Source of the DNA: Tillus elongatus
Lineage: Eukaryota > Arthropoda > Insecta > Coleoptera > Cleridae
Assembly: GCA_964006375.1 (NCBI GenBank)
Contig: OZ023265.1
Location: forward strand, 151,990,047 to 152,054,046
Reading direction: 5' to 3'
DNA: 64,000 nt
Made by a program: the position numbers and the translations under genes. Positions 1 through 18,381 of the stretch are shown one piece after another. Under the pieces are notes generated by a model. That model did not search any database and had not been told where the DNA came from. It was given only the letters and a program-made list of their open reading frames with translations. Each line of letters opens with the position of its first letter. Position 1 is the first letter of the stretch.

Positions 1-21
1 TTTGGGTTATCGGTTGGATAC

Positions 22-113
<92 letters not shown>

Positions 114-240
114 TGAAACTGACCGCGGATATGGGTTCTAGGGGTCCTAGTTCGCGCTCATTTGAAAAAAATTTTGCAAAGTCTCTCCATCGATACCTTA
201 TATTAGTGAATTTTTTTTAATAAAAATTCACTAAATATGA
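1..240 (+). repeat. TA-core dispersed repeat, copy 1 (cut by window edge)
   Basis: The unit reads: arm ending in GTTATCGGTTGGATA, a short CATA run, (TA)n at about 34-110, then an arm starting AATTGAAACTGACC and containing GGGTTCTAGGGGTCCTAG. It closes with a short palindrome (TAGTGAATTTTT...AAAAATTCACTA, about 204-233). The same arms recur around (TA)n near 14.6, 16.6, 27.7, 46.3 and 63.9 kb, so this is a dispersed family and not a random microsatellite. The family is not one I can name. Confidence 0.8.
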
Positions 241-324
241 AGGGCTCGCCTTTTTTTTCCTAGAAAATGTATTATAAAAAACCTACTTACTCTACTAACT
301 AAATTTAATAATTATTAACTATAC

Positions 325-735
325 TTACCAAGTTTTCGTCTAGTAAGTTATAGGTTATAGTAGTTAAAAAGACCCTTAAAAGGTTAACCTTTAAATTTTA
401 AATATTATCCACTGAATTAGTCACAGTATCACAATTATTTTGTCCACTTATTAAGCAACCCGAAGTAGTAGCCATCATAATAATAATAATTGTCTTGTTA
501 CAACATGTAAACAACAACGAAATGATCTAATTAAAATCATTCCGACGCGCAGCACTACACGAAAATTACTAAACATATGCTAGACACAGACACTCTCTCC
601 CAAAATTCCACTGCAAACTGCAAGTGTGGAATTTGAGAGCGCACACCAGATTGCTTATTCGGTCGTTTTCGACGATAATACTCGATCATTTCGCATTGAA
701 GTATCGCATTTCCTCGAGAGCGTCGAAAAATACAC
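325..735 (+). repeat. segmental repeat A (direct duplicate of 27903-28310)
   Basis: This non-coding stretch shares extended collinear sequence with 27903-28310, including a TAATAATAATAATTGTC tract, CATGTAAACAACAAC and TTGCTTATTCGGTCGTTTTCGACG. Because both copies also follow a TA-core repeat in the same order, the duplicated unit probably covers about 1-735 and 27600-28310. The open frames here (about 60-80 codons) have no recognisable domain. Confidence 0.7.
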
Positions 736-1030
736 ACCGTCGGCGACTGATGTATATATGGATATTTGGATATGGATGTATATAACGATAGCGTCTGCAA
801 CCAACCATTAACATAATTATTCTGATGCTGTATTAATGGCTGCTGACTCTGCGATTCTTGAACCTCGATATGCTAATTTTGTTTGTTGAATGCAGGAATG
901 CAGGAGGTAAAAAGCAAATAAAAATTTATTAAACATCTATCTGGACGATTTCTCATTTCAGCAGCAGCCATATGCATTCTCTCTTACAACTGTTGTCTCG
1001 TGCTGGTTGTCTCTTGGTACACAATTTATT
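736..1030. other. no feature recognised
   Basis: Unassigned DNA between segmental repeat A and the decayed transposase. Nothing resembling a coding exon or RNA gene is visible. Confidence 0.4.
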
Positions 1031-1034
1031 TCAT

Positions 1035-1945
1035 AGTATCCCATTACCAGAAATCCATAGGATTTAAGTCCGGGGATGACGGTGGCCGTGAAATAGGACC
1101 AGCATTACCAATACAATTGTTTCCAAAATATTCGTTTAACCACCCGACAACTACTGCAATACAATCAAGTGGCTCAGCACTGTGCTGAAACCACGTATTT
1201 TGAATTACGTTAAGTAGTATATCCTCAAGTAAATCAAAAAATGTATCGTCAAAAAAATGTCGATAAGAATCTGCGTTTAAGCACTCATCAAGTACACGCA
1301 AATCTAGTAAATTGTTGTTAAAAATTCCACCCCAAACGTTCACGCTGAAACGTTGTTGAAATCTCATTGGCTTAATCGCATGCGTTTTTTGTACTGCCCA
1401 GACATGTTCATTATGGTAATCATTTATACCATCTCGTGTTAAGCACGATTCAGACAGACATCATCAGACCAGATAGCATTTAAAATAAAATAATTATTTT
1501 GGGCATGTTGCTGCAATAAATAACCAATGACAAAATGCTGGTCGCTGCTGAGCATCTCCTGGATGTAGATCTTTAACAGCAACAACAGTAGATGATAGGG
1601 ATGGAAGACTTCGCGGTTCAGTACACTCTATACAAAATTTTGACTTACATGGAGATTAGGCGATATTCTTCGGGTGTTCATTGAAGGATTGACAATGACA
1701 GGAGTAACTACAGCTTCTTTGCGGTCTACATTAACTTCACGCGGCCGAATAGCTTTTGCTGGAGAAGGATTACCTGATTATCGCAATCCTCTAAAAGAGT
1801 TGGCATAAGCTGAATAATACGGTACATGCCAAGGCGTATATCTTTCTTGATATTCTCGTACTAATTGCCGAGAATCTCCATTGCAGAAACCATTTACGTA
1901 AATTATGTCATCATACTCTTCAGTGCTGTAAGCGTACATTTTGCG
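1035..1945 (-). pseudogene. decayed IS630-Tc1-mariner-type transposase
   Basis: Reading on the minus strand from about 1940, fragments in several frames match the family layout. The N-terminal helix-turn-helix part begins MYAYSTEEYDDIIYVNG and continues with RQLVREYQERYTPWHVP. A central part contains AIWSDDVCLNR where the first catalytic Asp box is expected. The C-terminal part contains VNVWGGIFNNN, WFQHSAEP (degenerate second Asp box) and SPDLNPMDFW (third Asp present). Several stops and frameshifts break the frame, the longest open piece being about 107 codons (1044-1367). No clear terminal inverted repeats are visible. It was once a cut-and-paste transposase; it cannot now make a full protein. 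Confidence 0.8.
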
Positions 1946-1949
1946 ATTT

Positions 1950-4125
1950 GTTACATTTTAAAACTCACACAAGATTGAAAACAAAAATTTATAACCAAAC
2001 AATCACTCTCTTATCATTAGATTGTTGTTTACATTTTGCTCTAGGGAATTTGGTTGACATCTGACCAATTAATCAACTGTCAATATATCCTTTTCTGACA
2101 TATTCATTTTCTTTTTGAACAATTGTGGAATTTTTAATTTTGATAAAAAACAGATTAGGAACTTCACTTTTCACTGCATGGTCAAAGATGGTAGATGCTG
2201 TTTTGAAAGTTTTTGGTCAATCTCTTCATTTGAAGGATATTTTGAACTCATTCTACGTAAGCAAGTGGTTTTTATCTTGTGGTAGTACACTATTTTTGTG
2301 AGAAAACCAAGCCTTCATGGGATCTGTTATTTTGGCCGTGTGAAGTAATGTCATCCAACCAAGAAAGATCAGTTTTAATATTGTAGTCGCCACAAAAAGG
2401 AACAAAAACCCTCCAAGAGGTCAGTAAACTTTAATAATTAAAACTTAGGCACATGCGCTCATCCCAATTAAAACATTTTAGAGTTTTTTCTTTTCCCTTT
2501 CCTTCTGTTTGAATCTTTTCCTTCGATTCACCCATTCCTTTTGCATCTTCCCTTTCGCCTTGTCCTATGTACACTACTGTTCAATTTGATTGCGTTTTAG
2601 TTGCCACTACACTATCTCACTGTTTCACTATTACCCTGTTAATATCACCTTCCTCCTTAATATTCTCCTGTTGCTGCTCCACCACTGGATATCTCGCCAC
2701 AGTACTCGTTCCACCAGCTTGCTGTCAAAGATCCACTAGAGGTCCGTGTCAGGTCGCACAGCTACACTAGATGCCCCATCGGGCGGATTTGCAAAGCTAG
2801 GATACTGCACCAGGGAAGGACAATTATTAATTTTTGTGTACAACCATCTAAAACTAGAGACAATTACTCATTAGCAGATAGTCAGAATGCACCTGTAGAT
2901 ACTTAATCACTTTGTCCTTTTAAAGTTCTTCCAAATCTGTTTGCCAACAATGAACTAAGTCATTTTAATGATCATTAGTACTTACGTAAACACATTATAC
3001 CTAATTAGATTAAGTGTTGAGGATTACATTCGAAGCAGTTAGATCCTAAATTACTCACACCTTCCTCTTTGTTGATATCTCCATTATATTGACATATGTG
3101 TCAGTCGACCGTACATGCATGAGCGAGAGATATATAAATATTGCCACCTGTAAACAAGCATAAACAATAAGTAATTGTAAATTACTTTTCTCTTTAAGAT
3201 TACATAAATGTGTTAAAGGTCATTAAACAAAGGCTCTATAGCGTATTACTGCTTTTTTTTACTAACCTGTTGTCACCTTTTTTTAAACACAAATCAATAC
3301 CATATTTAAGCATTTTACCAATCTTTTGTGTAACTTTAACTTTCATTAAATTTAGGCTGTCTCTTGAGTTTTTTTTGTGGTTAAATATCAGATATATTAA
3401 TATTAGTGACATTTCGTTTGATTTGATTTGATGTGACATTTTGTAGTATTAAATCAACTGGTAGAAACCATTGGTGCAAAGGATCTACCATACACCGTGT
3501 CTTCTCATAGATCATAGAGTACGTAACACTCTTTGTTATCTACCATCGAGTAACAGCGGTGGGTTATTGGTTATTTCATTTTTCATTACGCGGTGTTTAC
3601 GCTTATTATCACTTGTGTCAGTTAAATTTCAGGGTTCGTGGGCTTCTTGAACAGAACAAAAGAGCTTTCTGGCTTAAGCGGTAAGCCAGTGGCGCCTCCT
3701 CAGGCTGGGGTGTGTTTCCTTTTGTATCCACGCCCAGTCTCTTGCTCTGCATGACCTAACCGGTGTAATTACACCCCTTTACTACCAGCTCACAGCCCTC
3801 TTTGTTATCTGTTGTCTGTGTTTGTCTCTGCTTTTCTAATAGTCATCACACCTGCCAGATAACTGACATGTTGATTTACATTTGTTACTTTGGCAATTTT
3901 GTTTTGTTGACAGGTTTTCTTAGCAAATTTTTGTATAAAAAATTGCTTATTTCATTTCTATGACATTTCACTACAACAACGCACTTGCTGGTTCCAGGTT
4001 CTTTTATTAACACGTTCTGTTTTGAAAAAATAAGAAATTTCAAATTTCATTTTCCGTTACTGGATAACAAAATCCAAAACACTTCCAAATAATGTCCCAC
4101 AAGCCTAGCCATCGAATATAAATTC
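1950..4125. other. no gene recognised
   Basis: About 2.2 kb of AT-rich DNA without a supportable gene. Short open frames (for example 2567-2770 and 3210-3431) lack known motifs and biased codon use. A slightly GC-richer patch at about 3640-3800 may be repeat-derived, but I could not assign it. Confidence 0.4.
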
Positions 4126-6365
4126 TCAGCTTTTTTTATGTATATTTCAACAACACACCACGAGGGTTTACAGCCTAAATACTATAGTACTCTGGGTGTC
4201 GACAAGGAGGAAAGAGGCAACTTGTTAATTCTGGAGAAGGGAAAACATGTGAGTGCAAGGAATTCCACAAGTTGGAAGTCCTCGGGACAAAATAGCAGGC
4301 ATAACAAGATGTCTGGTGACCTGGACAGTAAAAGGGTGCATTAGCTCTGTTCCCCTTGTAGATCTGTTAGGGGCAGCAGGTGGAGTAACTATGGAGGAAA
4401 GCTCCTCTGAGCAGTGCCCGTGCAGATATCTGTAAAAGAGAGAGGTCACCAACGGCACGTCGGTGAGCAAGGGATGGCAGCCTTCGGGTGAGGGTAGGGT
4501 CACCGATGAGACGTATAGCTCTCTTCTAAATGGAGTCCAGGATAGCAAGTGTAGAAGCGGCAGCGGCACCCCAGATGTGGGAGCAGTATTCGAGGTTTGT
4601 CCTTATTTGTAAAGTATATAAGGTATAGAGATTAGCTGATGAAAAGTATTTGCGAGCCCGGAAGAGGACACCTAATTTCTTAGCAGCCGTTTCTGCGATT
4701 GATGTGACATGTTGGTGCCAATTGAGATTTCGATCCACAGAAATGCCAACAAGTGAAAAGGACTCATTACTTTGAATAACTTGGTTGTTCATTGTGATGA
4801 GCCTAGGGCTGGTGTATCTCGTATGAGATAGAAAGCAAGACTGAGATTTGTTGGGGTTGAATTCTACAAAAATTTTACTTCCCCAGTTCAATATTTTTTG
4901 GAGATACACGCAGCCAGAACCCTCCATGAGTCTGCCATCCTCATCTAATTGGGCTAAACAGACAGGCTTAGAATCTTGTATATTTGAGTGGAGGGTGCTG
5001 TCGTCCGCGTAACTGTGAACTAGGTTGGATGTGCTAGAGAGGAGGTCATTGATGTGGAGAAAAAACAAATTAGAGGCTAAAGCTGAACCTTAAGGAACTC
5101 CTGCATTTATTGGATACATTTTAGAGGAATGGCCATCCACGACAACAGAAATGCTCCGGTTGGAGAGGAAATTTGCCGTCTAGGTACAGAGTTTTGGTGG
5201 TACGCCATAGGCCGGGAGTTTATTAAGCAGCGCTGCGTGCCAGACCTGGCCGAATGCTTTGGATATGTCTAGAGCGCCAATCTGGGAATCACCGTGTAGT
5301 TTCATAGACTTGTTCGAAGAATGGGTGACAAGGGAAAGGAGGTCGGCAGTTGATCTGCACTGACGGAATCCATACTGCTTGTCGTGGATTAGACTGTGCT
5401 TTTCAAGAAATTTTAGTAATTCGGTGCTTATATACCTTTTTATCACTTTAGAGACGATTGAAAGGAGATAAGTAGGCCTGTAGTTGCTAGGAAGCGCTTT
5501 GGGTCCTTTCTTGGGGGCGGGTCGTACTCGAGCAGTTTTCCAGTTACTAGGGAATATGCCTCTATTGTAAGATGTCTGGAACAGACAGGAGCAAGTTCTG
5601 GTGCGCATTTGTAGAGAACAATTGCTGGGATCTTGTCAGGGCCAGAGGCTTTGCTGGTATTAAGAGAAGAGAGCATCTTTCGTACCTTTTTAGTTTTGAA
5701 AATGATAGCCGTCATTTTATGCGCGACATTGGGGACTGTTGGTGGTTGAACATTTGGAGGTGAGTTGAAAGTAGAATTGCCGGCGAACAACGACGCAAAA
5801 AGTTCAGCCTTGCCCAGGGCGGTAGAAACAATTTCATCCACTGCAATAACAGGTGGAAACGTGCTCTTGCAGAAATTATTCCCAATAGATTTGGCAAGGG
5901 TCCAGAAGGGTTTGCTGTCATTGGATCTTGAGATGACTTTGTTTTTGATGTGATTATTAAACGAGTTTTTTGCCTCAGAAAGAATGAGGACATAGCAATT
6001 TCTTGCGTCGTCAAATGCTTGACAGTTTTATTGACTGGGATTGTGTTGAAGCGTTTTGTGAGCTTTGACCTTTTCAAGTCTGGCCTTGTCACAGGATTTA
6101 GAGAACCACGGCTTTTGAGTGGCTTAAGAAGTTTTCTGTGTAGGTGGAATAAATAATTCCATGCCAGCTTGGATAGTTTTGGTGACGTTTTGTGAGATAT
6201 CAGAGGGGTCAGGATGAGAGAAGCAGACAGATGCCCATGGAAATGGGGAAAAGTAATCCTAAATTTCGTCCCAGTTCGCGGAGTTGTAGTGCCAACGGTA
6301 CGTGGGTGTGATGCAAGTGGTACTCTAAGGCTTGTTGGAGCGAGGAGTAAAAATTCGAGACCACC
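4126..6365 (-). pseudogene. Jockey-like non-LTR retrotransposon, 5'-truncated copy a
   Basis: On the minus strand the fragments follow the order of a Jockey-type ORF2 C-terminal half. First comes a linker after the endonuclease (PWASVCFSHPDPSDIS, then PWFSKSCDKARLEK). Next are reverse transcriptase motifs (LNTSKASGPDKIPAIVL, PKKGPKALPSNYRP, YGFRQCRSTADLL, LDISKAFGQVWHAALLNKLPA). The catalytic YADD box (HSYADDSTLHS) lies near 5000, and the thumb region reaches LEYCSHIWGAAAAST. The 3' end on the minus strand is a short UTR ending TGTGTTGTTG and a poor poly(A) near 4132-4138. No endonuclease domain remains. Frameshifts divide it into at least five frames, so it is dead. Sister copies lie at 23.6, 34.2, 39.5, 40.8, 53.9, 58.6 and 61.2 kb. 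Confidence 0.88.
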
Positions 6366-8004
6366 AAATTTAGTTTTAAATCACAGATCGACTTGTGACA
6401 TTAGCTAAGTTTAGAAATATTGACTTAGAAAATTAATTTTTCACTACATTTGGTCCAGCCCCTACAAGCTGACAAACATCAGAACGCATGAAGTAAGCAA
6501 AATACCACAAATTAATGTATATATGAGTATCAAGCTTTTAGCACAGCCTAATCGACAACAGTTTATTCTTTGTGCTGTGTTTGTAGCTGAATGAGAAATT
6601 AAGTTACTAGAATGTGAAAGATATTAATGAAAATTAGCTTTTATAACGCACTTGCTGCATCATTGAGTTACTAGAATTTGAAGGATTTTAATGAAACTAG
6701 GCACTTGCCGCCTTTGCACTTCTAATGACGAGGTAACTACTGTATAGTAAAATATTTAAATTTTGTTCCATAATAAATTTATCTAAGCGCAAATTGGTAG
6801 ATATTTAGCTGCAGATAAAGTTTTAATTCAATTCTCAGTCTTATTTCGTTTCAGTATGTACAAGAATTAATTAGATAACCACTGCTGGATATTCCAAGTC
6901 TAATTAAGACAAGGTTTCAAGTATAATTAAAAGTTCACCTTCTTTCGTTTTGCAAATTTTCCTTATAATTCTACAGAAAGTTGATGCCCGTAGGATATTG
7001 CACTTAGCAAGTGTTTTTAGAGAGTTTTCTTTTGATTAATATAATTTTGTTTTGGCTACTACCTAGTCTTTAATATCTTTCAATATATATCACTTAAAAT
7101 GAATCAAAGTTTGTAGCAAGAAAATGGTATTCAGAAAAATATAGTGCTAGATTTTGGATGTGAGTAAAGCATTGCAGTTAATTTATTCGGGATTCAAAAG
7201 AATATATTTTTTATATATGATGCAAAAATTTGGGGACATGCTGGAAGTAACAAGTTATGGACGCTGCAAGTGCGTTATGGTAGTGAATTTTCATAAGAAT
7301 TATATATTATATTGACTTAGGTTTATATTAAAAGTTATAAAACAATACTTTATTTAATTAGGAACAGTAAAAATAGAGTAAAGAAGGGCAAACATGATCT
7401 CTAACATTAATATTTATACAGCAATTTAGATACAAAACTCAAACAAAGCAATTGGTGAACAGGAAATATATCCAAACTACACTCAAATCCGGTCGACCGC
7501 AACCAAACAGCTTGTAAATAAAGCTCGATAGGCTTGGATGGTTAACAAACGTAGGTACCTCTAATTTTTAGCGGGAGACTGTACCTGTTGGAAACGTACA
7601 ATATGATAAATTCATAAATACTCACAATTTTCATTTATAACTATCGTCCAATATTTATGTTCAATATCTATATCCATGTTTTAAATGTGTTAGGTTCGTT
7701 GAAAGTCAGTTGTAAAAGTCAATAACGCTACATAACACGCGCAAGCGACGAAGCGTAGAAATATTGCGCTTGATAAGCTTGCAAGCAACTTGCTGCTGTT
7801 AAAAATCAGCGGTGTCGTCTAACGTCAACCAGCTATCAAGCCGCTTGCAGTCCCAGGCTAAAACTTAGCGCTTTTGGTCGATGATATTGTCCCGGTAAAG
7901 AAATGGGCCAGGATTGACAATTTACAACATTTTTAGTTTGTTGTACACAGTCTCTATCTATAACATTCTGTATTAACTAGAGCTGTCGTGACGCCATACT
8001 ACCT
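6366..8004. other. no gene recognised; contains one MITE-end motif
   Basis: AT-rich DNA without a supportable coding region. At 7257-7297 it carries the conserved motif GCAAGTGCGTTATGGTAG followed by TGAATTTTCAT, which also bounds the 15.5 and 45.2 kb MITEs; a diverged inverted match lies near 6636-6664. Confidence 0.5.
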
Positions 8005-8290
8005 GGTTCCGCAACAAGATGGCGACGCTGTCGTACATTTCACAATGTTCTATATTCTGACATCTTGCAATGATTGTAACTTTCATTGTTTAGATTTTTA
8101 TCTACCATGTATTTAAATAGCATAGCAGTACATGTAACGTCATCTGTCTTTGTTCAATATTTTAGATATTGCATTACAGAATCTGAAGTGACGTCGCGGA
8201 TTATTTTAATGTTAATTTCGAATAACTTTATTTTTCTTTGATTAAAAGACTTGAAAAATGGTACACAACCACGTCTGTCTACGTTCTCTT
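8005..8290 (+). repeat. dispersed repeat, inverted relative to 38040-38310
   Basis: The stretch contains GACATCTTGCAATGATTGTA, then GATTTTTATCTACC, AATAGCATAGCAGTACATGTAA and CATCTGTCTTTGTTC. The reverse complement of this order appears at 38040-38310, including TGCAAGATGTC and GACAAAGACAGATGACAT. Only two copies are seen, and the class is unknown. Confidence 0.7.
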
Positions 8291-8394
8291 CAGTTGTGAA
8301 TTATCGTTTCAGTTTTTTAAAGCATTTGAGAGATACTGCGTCTTAAAAAGTGTTTTTTAATTTTTTGTTAGAAAAATTAGGCGTTAAAATCTGA

Positions 8395-12673
<4,279 letters not shown>

Positions 12674-14479
12674 TATATATATATATATACTACCCATAAC
12701 TGATCAGAGGCCGACCTTTCCACATTCTAGTAAAAAAAACTGACTACCTAATACTCTGTCTGGTGCTTGCTTTCTTTGTCTTGAAAATTATTCCACAATA
12801 ATATCTCTCTCCAACTTTTATATTCTAAAAATCATCTTTGTCTTTTATTCCAATTCTGTAGATACCAGCGAGACTATTATAGGTCACCATTAGTAACTAA
12901 CTTTTGATGCTTTATATTTTGATGTCTTAGGTGACATTTATATTGAGTTTAAAAGTAGTCTTCTTTGTTAATTAAACTATGCCGAAAAACTTTCATAAAT
13001 TTACCCACATTAGAGATATTAATCCATACTAAGGTTTTTCGGGCACGGTGTATATTTATGACATTTTTGTTGCTAAGCGCCCAAAAATAAAGTCAGTCCT
13101 CAGTTACCCCGCAGTCACCAAGCCCCTTAACAAGTTAATGCTGTAGATTCATGAATAGTTTAGCGCATCAGTAAATTAAGGGCTATTCTGTTAATTAGTC
13201 TCTTGTGGGGGAACGTTTGTGTTAGGTTATAATAAGCAGCTATTGATTGTGTAGCCAGGACACTAGATGTAACTGTTAACCTGCTCCAATTGAAGTGGAC
13301 TAAACAAGCCAAATCGAAGCTCATTGTTCATTATTCATTAGAGTAAATAATTCGTAACGTTACTTTTAAAACATTTCATGATTACAGACTAAAAGCGATG
13401 TCAGATTGTCCTTGCAACTATGAATCTCTTTATTAACCAGCTATTTTTATTTATCCCTGGCTTTCTTACTTCATTAGTTGTGCAGGCTTACCAAAAGTTT
13501 TTCTCTTCCTTTTTCCAAGTATGTATCTTTAAAAAATGTTGTGATAAAGTTATTATGTCCAATAAATCTTGCCTTTCACCTGTCAATTTCTTTCAGCATA
13601 GCAATCATCTTTCGGTGTACCTTGTCTTTGTAATTTTTCCTTATGTCCGCATTTAAAAAGTTTCTATTCTCGTCGTGTCCTCCTTAATTTAAGTCCAGCT
13701 TTGCTCCCCATACGTTATAATTCTCCATACGTATGACTCGGTGAATCTCTTCCTCACGTCCAAGCTAAACTGTTAATTAGTGAGAAAATCGCTTTGTCTA
13801 TTCCATGCTTGTTTTGACATCATGGTCAATGCGCTGAATTATTTGCTACATTTACCAGCATCCGTAATAATACGTACCCTGTATAAAAAGGCTGTGAGTA
13901 GATTGAACTGAACAGGCAGTAACTAACAGTACTATGGAGCCTCGTGGTGTGAATGCTCTTGAATATTTTCTGTGATCCGCTTAAACTAAGCCTTACAACC
14001 GAATCGAGCTGCCACGAGTTGCTCGTCTCTGTCCCCTTCCTTGCGAAGGCTTAACATTGCCGTCTCGCTTTGGGATCAGTCTCAGCCTGTTTGGCACGTA
14101 TAATGGATAACGTCATTGTTTACAAATGTAGTGACATTGCAATATAGCGAGCTATTTTCCAATATAATGCTTTATACGATGTTCCTTGTCAACAATTCTA
14201 TTCTTTTTGTGGATACTTAGAATACCGTATTATATCTCCGGCTTTTTGTTTTGCTTTACGCGTTATCTTTAAAATGCATATATTTGTCGCTCTCAACTAC
14301 GACCCCTGTAATAGCGGATTTTTCTTTGAAAATATTAACTCTTGTCGAATGATTCTAAGACCTAAATTTTGTAAACGTTACACTCCTTGGATGAAGAAAC
14401 TGCAGTATAATTTATTTTTTTCGTTAAATGTTTTTACTGGGCACATTACCTTAAACTTGTGTTGTTCATTTTGAGCAAA
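12674..14479. other. no gene recognised
   Basis: A short (TA)8 remnant follows the transposon, then about 1.8 kb of unassigned sequence. Open frames at 13420-13656 and 14274-14474 are short and show no domain. A solo ACCCTGTATA at about 13878 resembles the transposon terminus motif. Confidence 0.4.
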
Positions 14480-15520
<1,041 letters not shown>

Positions 15521-15521
15521 C

Positions 15522-15826
15522 GGGACGCAGCAAGTGCGTTATGGTAGCGAATTTTCTTTAAACGCTTCAAATTTGAATAGCTCAATTGGCTATTAACCTA
15601 TAAGGTTGACCAAGACACCAGTTTTTTCTTTAAGTTTACTTTCGGAAATTTTTAAAAAAATTTTAAAACAATAAAGTTATTTTGATGAAGCATGTTACTT
15701 TGTTTCTACTATATAGGTTATACTCGTAATCCAATTTGATGTCTGCGTTCTTAAAAAAACACACATATTTGCTATTAAAAACATTTTTATGATAATCCAC
15801 TACCATAACGCACTTGCTGCGTCCAC
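15522..15826. mobile_element. MITE family M1, complete copy (~305 bp)
   Basis: Ends are inverted copies of GGACGCAGCAAGTGCGTTAT followed by GGTAGCGAATTTTC; the right end reads CCACTACCATAACGCACTTG then CTGCGTCC. The interior is non-coding and matches 45201-45512 in reverse orientation. The ends are clearly better conserved than the interior. No transposase is linked to it in this window. Confidence 0.8.
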
Positions 15827-16504
15827 ACTTTTTGTTATTTTTAATGTGTCAAACTTCTGTGCAAAACCGAATGTATCCAATGTTTTTTTTTTCAATATGT
15901 ATTATAAGAAAGCAATCACATATTAAAAGTTCCTTTAAACCAAATTTAATTTGGTAACTTTGCTCCTTAAAAAGGTCATCATTCGTCAACGTCGAGTGTA
16001 ACTCATATAGTTTTATTTAAGGCAAAATAATACTGCAAAAGTAAATATTGCGTTTCCAAGCAAATTTTCATGTCCTGCCTTACTAATCTAAACATTGGTT
16101 AAAGTTTTGTTTGTCTTAAGAAGTTGCGGAATGGTTGCGGACAAAGTAGCAGGGTCGACTTACCTCAATATTAAGTTTGAACTGATACTAAAACTGATTT
16201 GTTTACGGGTAAATTGCAGCATCAAGATTTACCTTTGTAGGAACTAATCAATAATTAAGGACCCCCTAAAACTTCCTTGTTTAGCAATTGAAATCTTAAG
16301 TACCTTCCAGTTCTAGTAGTTCGGCTATACTTTGGCCTTTCATGGGAAAGTTTATTTGTAAACAAATCTAAACCAACAAACACCATTATTGCTAATTATA
16401 GAAGAGATTAGCTTCTGTCTTTCTAATTCGATACAAAATAAGGTCTTTAAAAGTCGGGACACAGCAATGATGTTATAGTAGTGAATTCTTGTAACTTGTT
16501 TTCC
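15827..16504. other. no gene recognised
   Basis: Unassigned AT-rich DNA. A diverged M1-type end (GACACAGCAATGATGTTATA) lies near 16459. Confidence 0.4.
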
Positions 16505-17505
<1,001 letters not shown>

Positions 17506-17539
17506 TTTTTAAATAAATATAGGTGTGTCGTAATATATT

Positions 17540-17645
17540 TACAACAGCAGGTTCACCTCCCTTTCCTGGAAATTTTGTCGAACCCCTGCCTTTCTTTAAG
17601 GGGGTAGGGATCTTTAACGTGTCCAGCATCACATGAACACATGAT
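17540..17645 (-). repeat. SINE fragment (same body as 30247-30612)
   Basis: On the minus strand it reads GACACGTTAAAGATCCCTAC, then a C-rich stretch, GAAAGGCAGGGGTTCGACAA and AATTTCCAGGA. The 30.4-30.5 kb SINE carries the same series (GGCACGTTAAAGATCCCTAC, AAAGGCAGGGGTTTGGCAAA). The tRNA-like head is absent. Confidence 0.7.
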
Positions 17646-17839
17646 TGATAGCTTTACACCGTAAGTTTATTTAAAGCGATTGATACTATATTAAAGTACG
17701 TTCTATAATAAAAGGTATTTGGGGCTACAAAGTGTTTATTAACTTTGTAGAAAGCCGCGTCTAAACGTTACAAGTGTGCTATCTTTTTCTTAAATAAAAA
17801 TTACTTTCAACCACCATTATTATTTTAAGCACTTTAAGA

Positions 17840-18381
17840 TTCATTGCACAAAATGTTGGTCCTGAAAATGAATTGTCATGTGCAAGTAGTGAACGTTGTT
17901 TGTATTATAAAGAGTGAACTCTGCACCAAAACTTATGTCTCTAGCTTTAAAGACAAAGAAGTTATGGGCAGTTAAAGAAACATCTTTTGTTTTTTTCCTC
18001 AAAACGTCAAACTCGCAATTTTTAGCGTCAAAATTGGCAATGTTTAGGCAAAAAACGTGAAACAAATACGAATTTTGACAAGAAAATGTTCTGCAAACAC
18101 TTAAGTTTCAGATTCAACCCTCATTGCCTTTCATTTGAATAAAATATTTACAGAAAATTCATTTCAAATAGACCCTTTCTCTTATACTTTGGCTGTCGGT
18201 TTAGTTAAGTTGATTCTTTCGCTGTCGGTTTAGTGAAGTTTATGGTTTAACGGTCTATAATTTTTTCAGCTAATTTTTGTAGAACAAATTCGTTAATGCA
18301 TTTTTGCATTTTTTATCGAAATATGATGCGTCTGTACGAAAAAAATCTGGACGCAGTAAGTGCGTTTTGGTAACGAATTTT
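17840..18381 (-). repeat. TA-core repeat, distal half, ending in an M1 end
   Basis: Matches the non-(TA) half of the 14.9-15.5 kb repeat: CTCAAAACGTCAAACTCGCA, CAAAATTGGCAATGTTTAGG, CATTTCAAATAGACCCTTTC, then TTGCATTTTTTATCGAAATA and an M1 end at 18348-18381. No coding potential. Confidence 0.75.

Noticed and set aside
2567..2770. Small cysteine-rich ORF
   Set aside because: No signal-peptide-like start with regular cysteine spacing, no splice context, and length within chance expectation.
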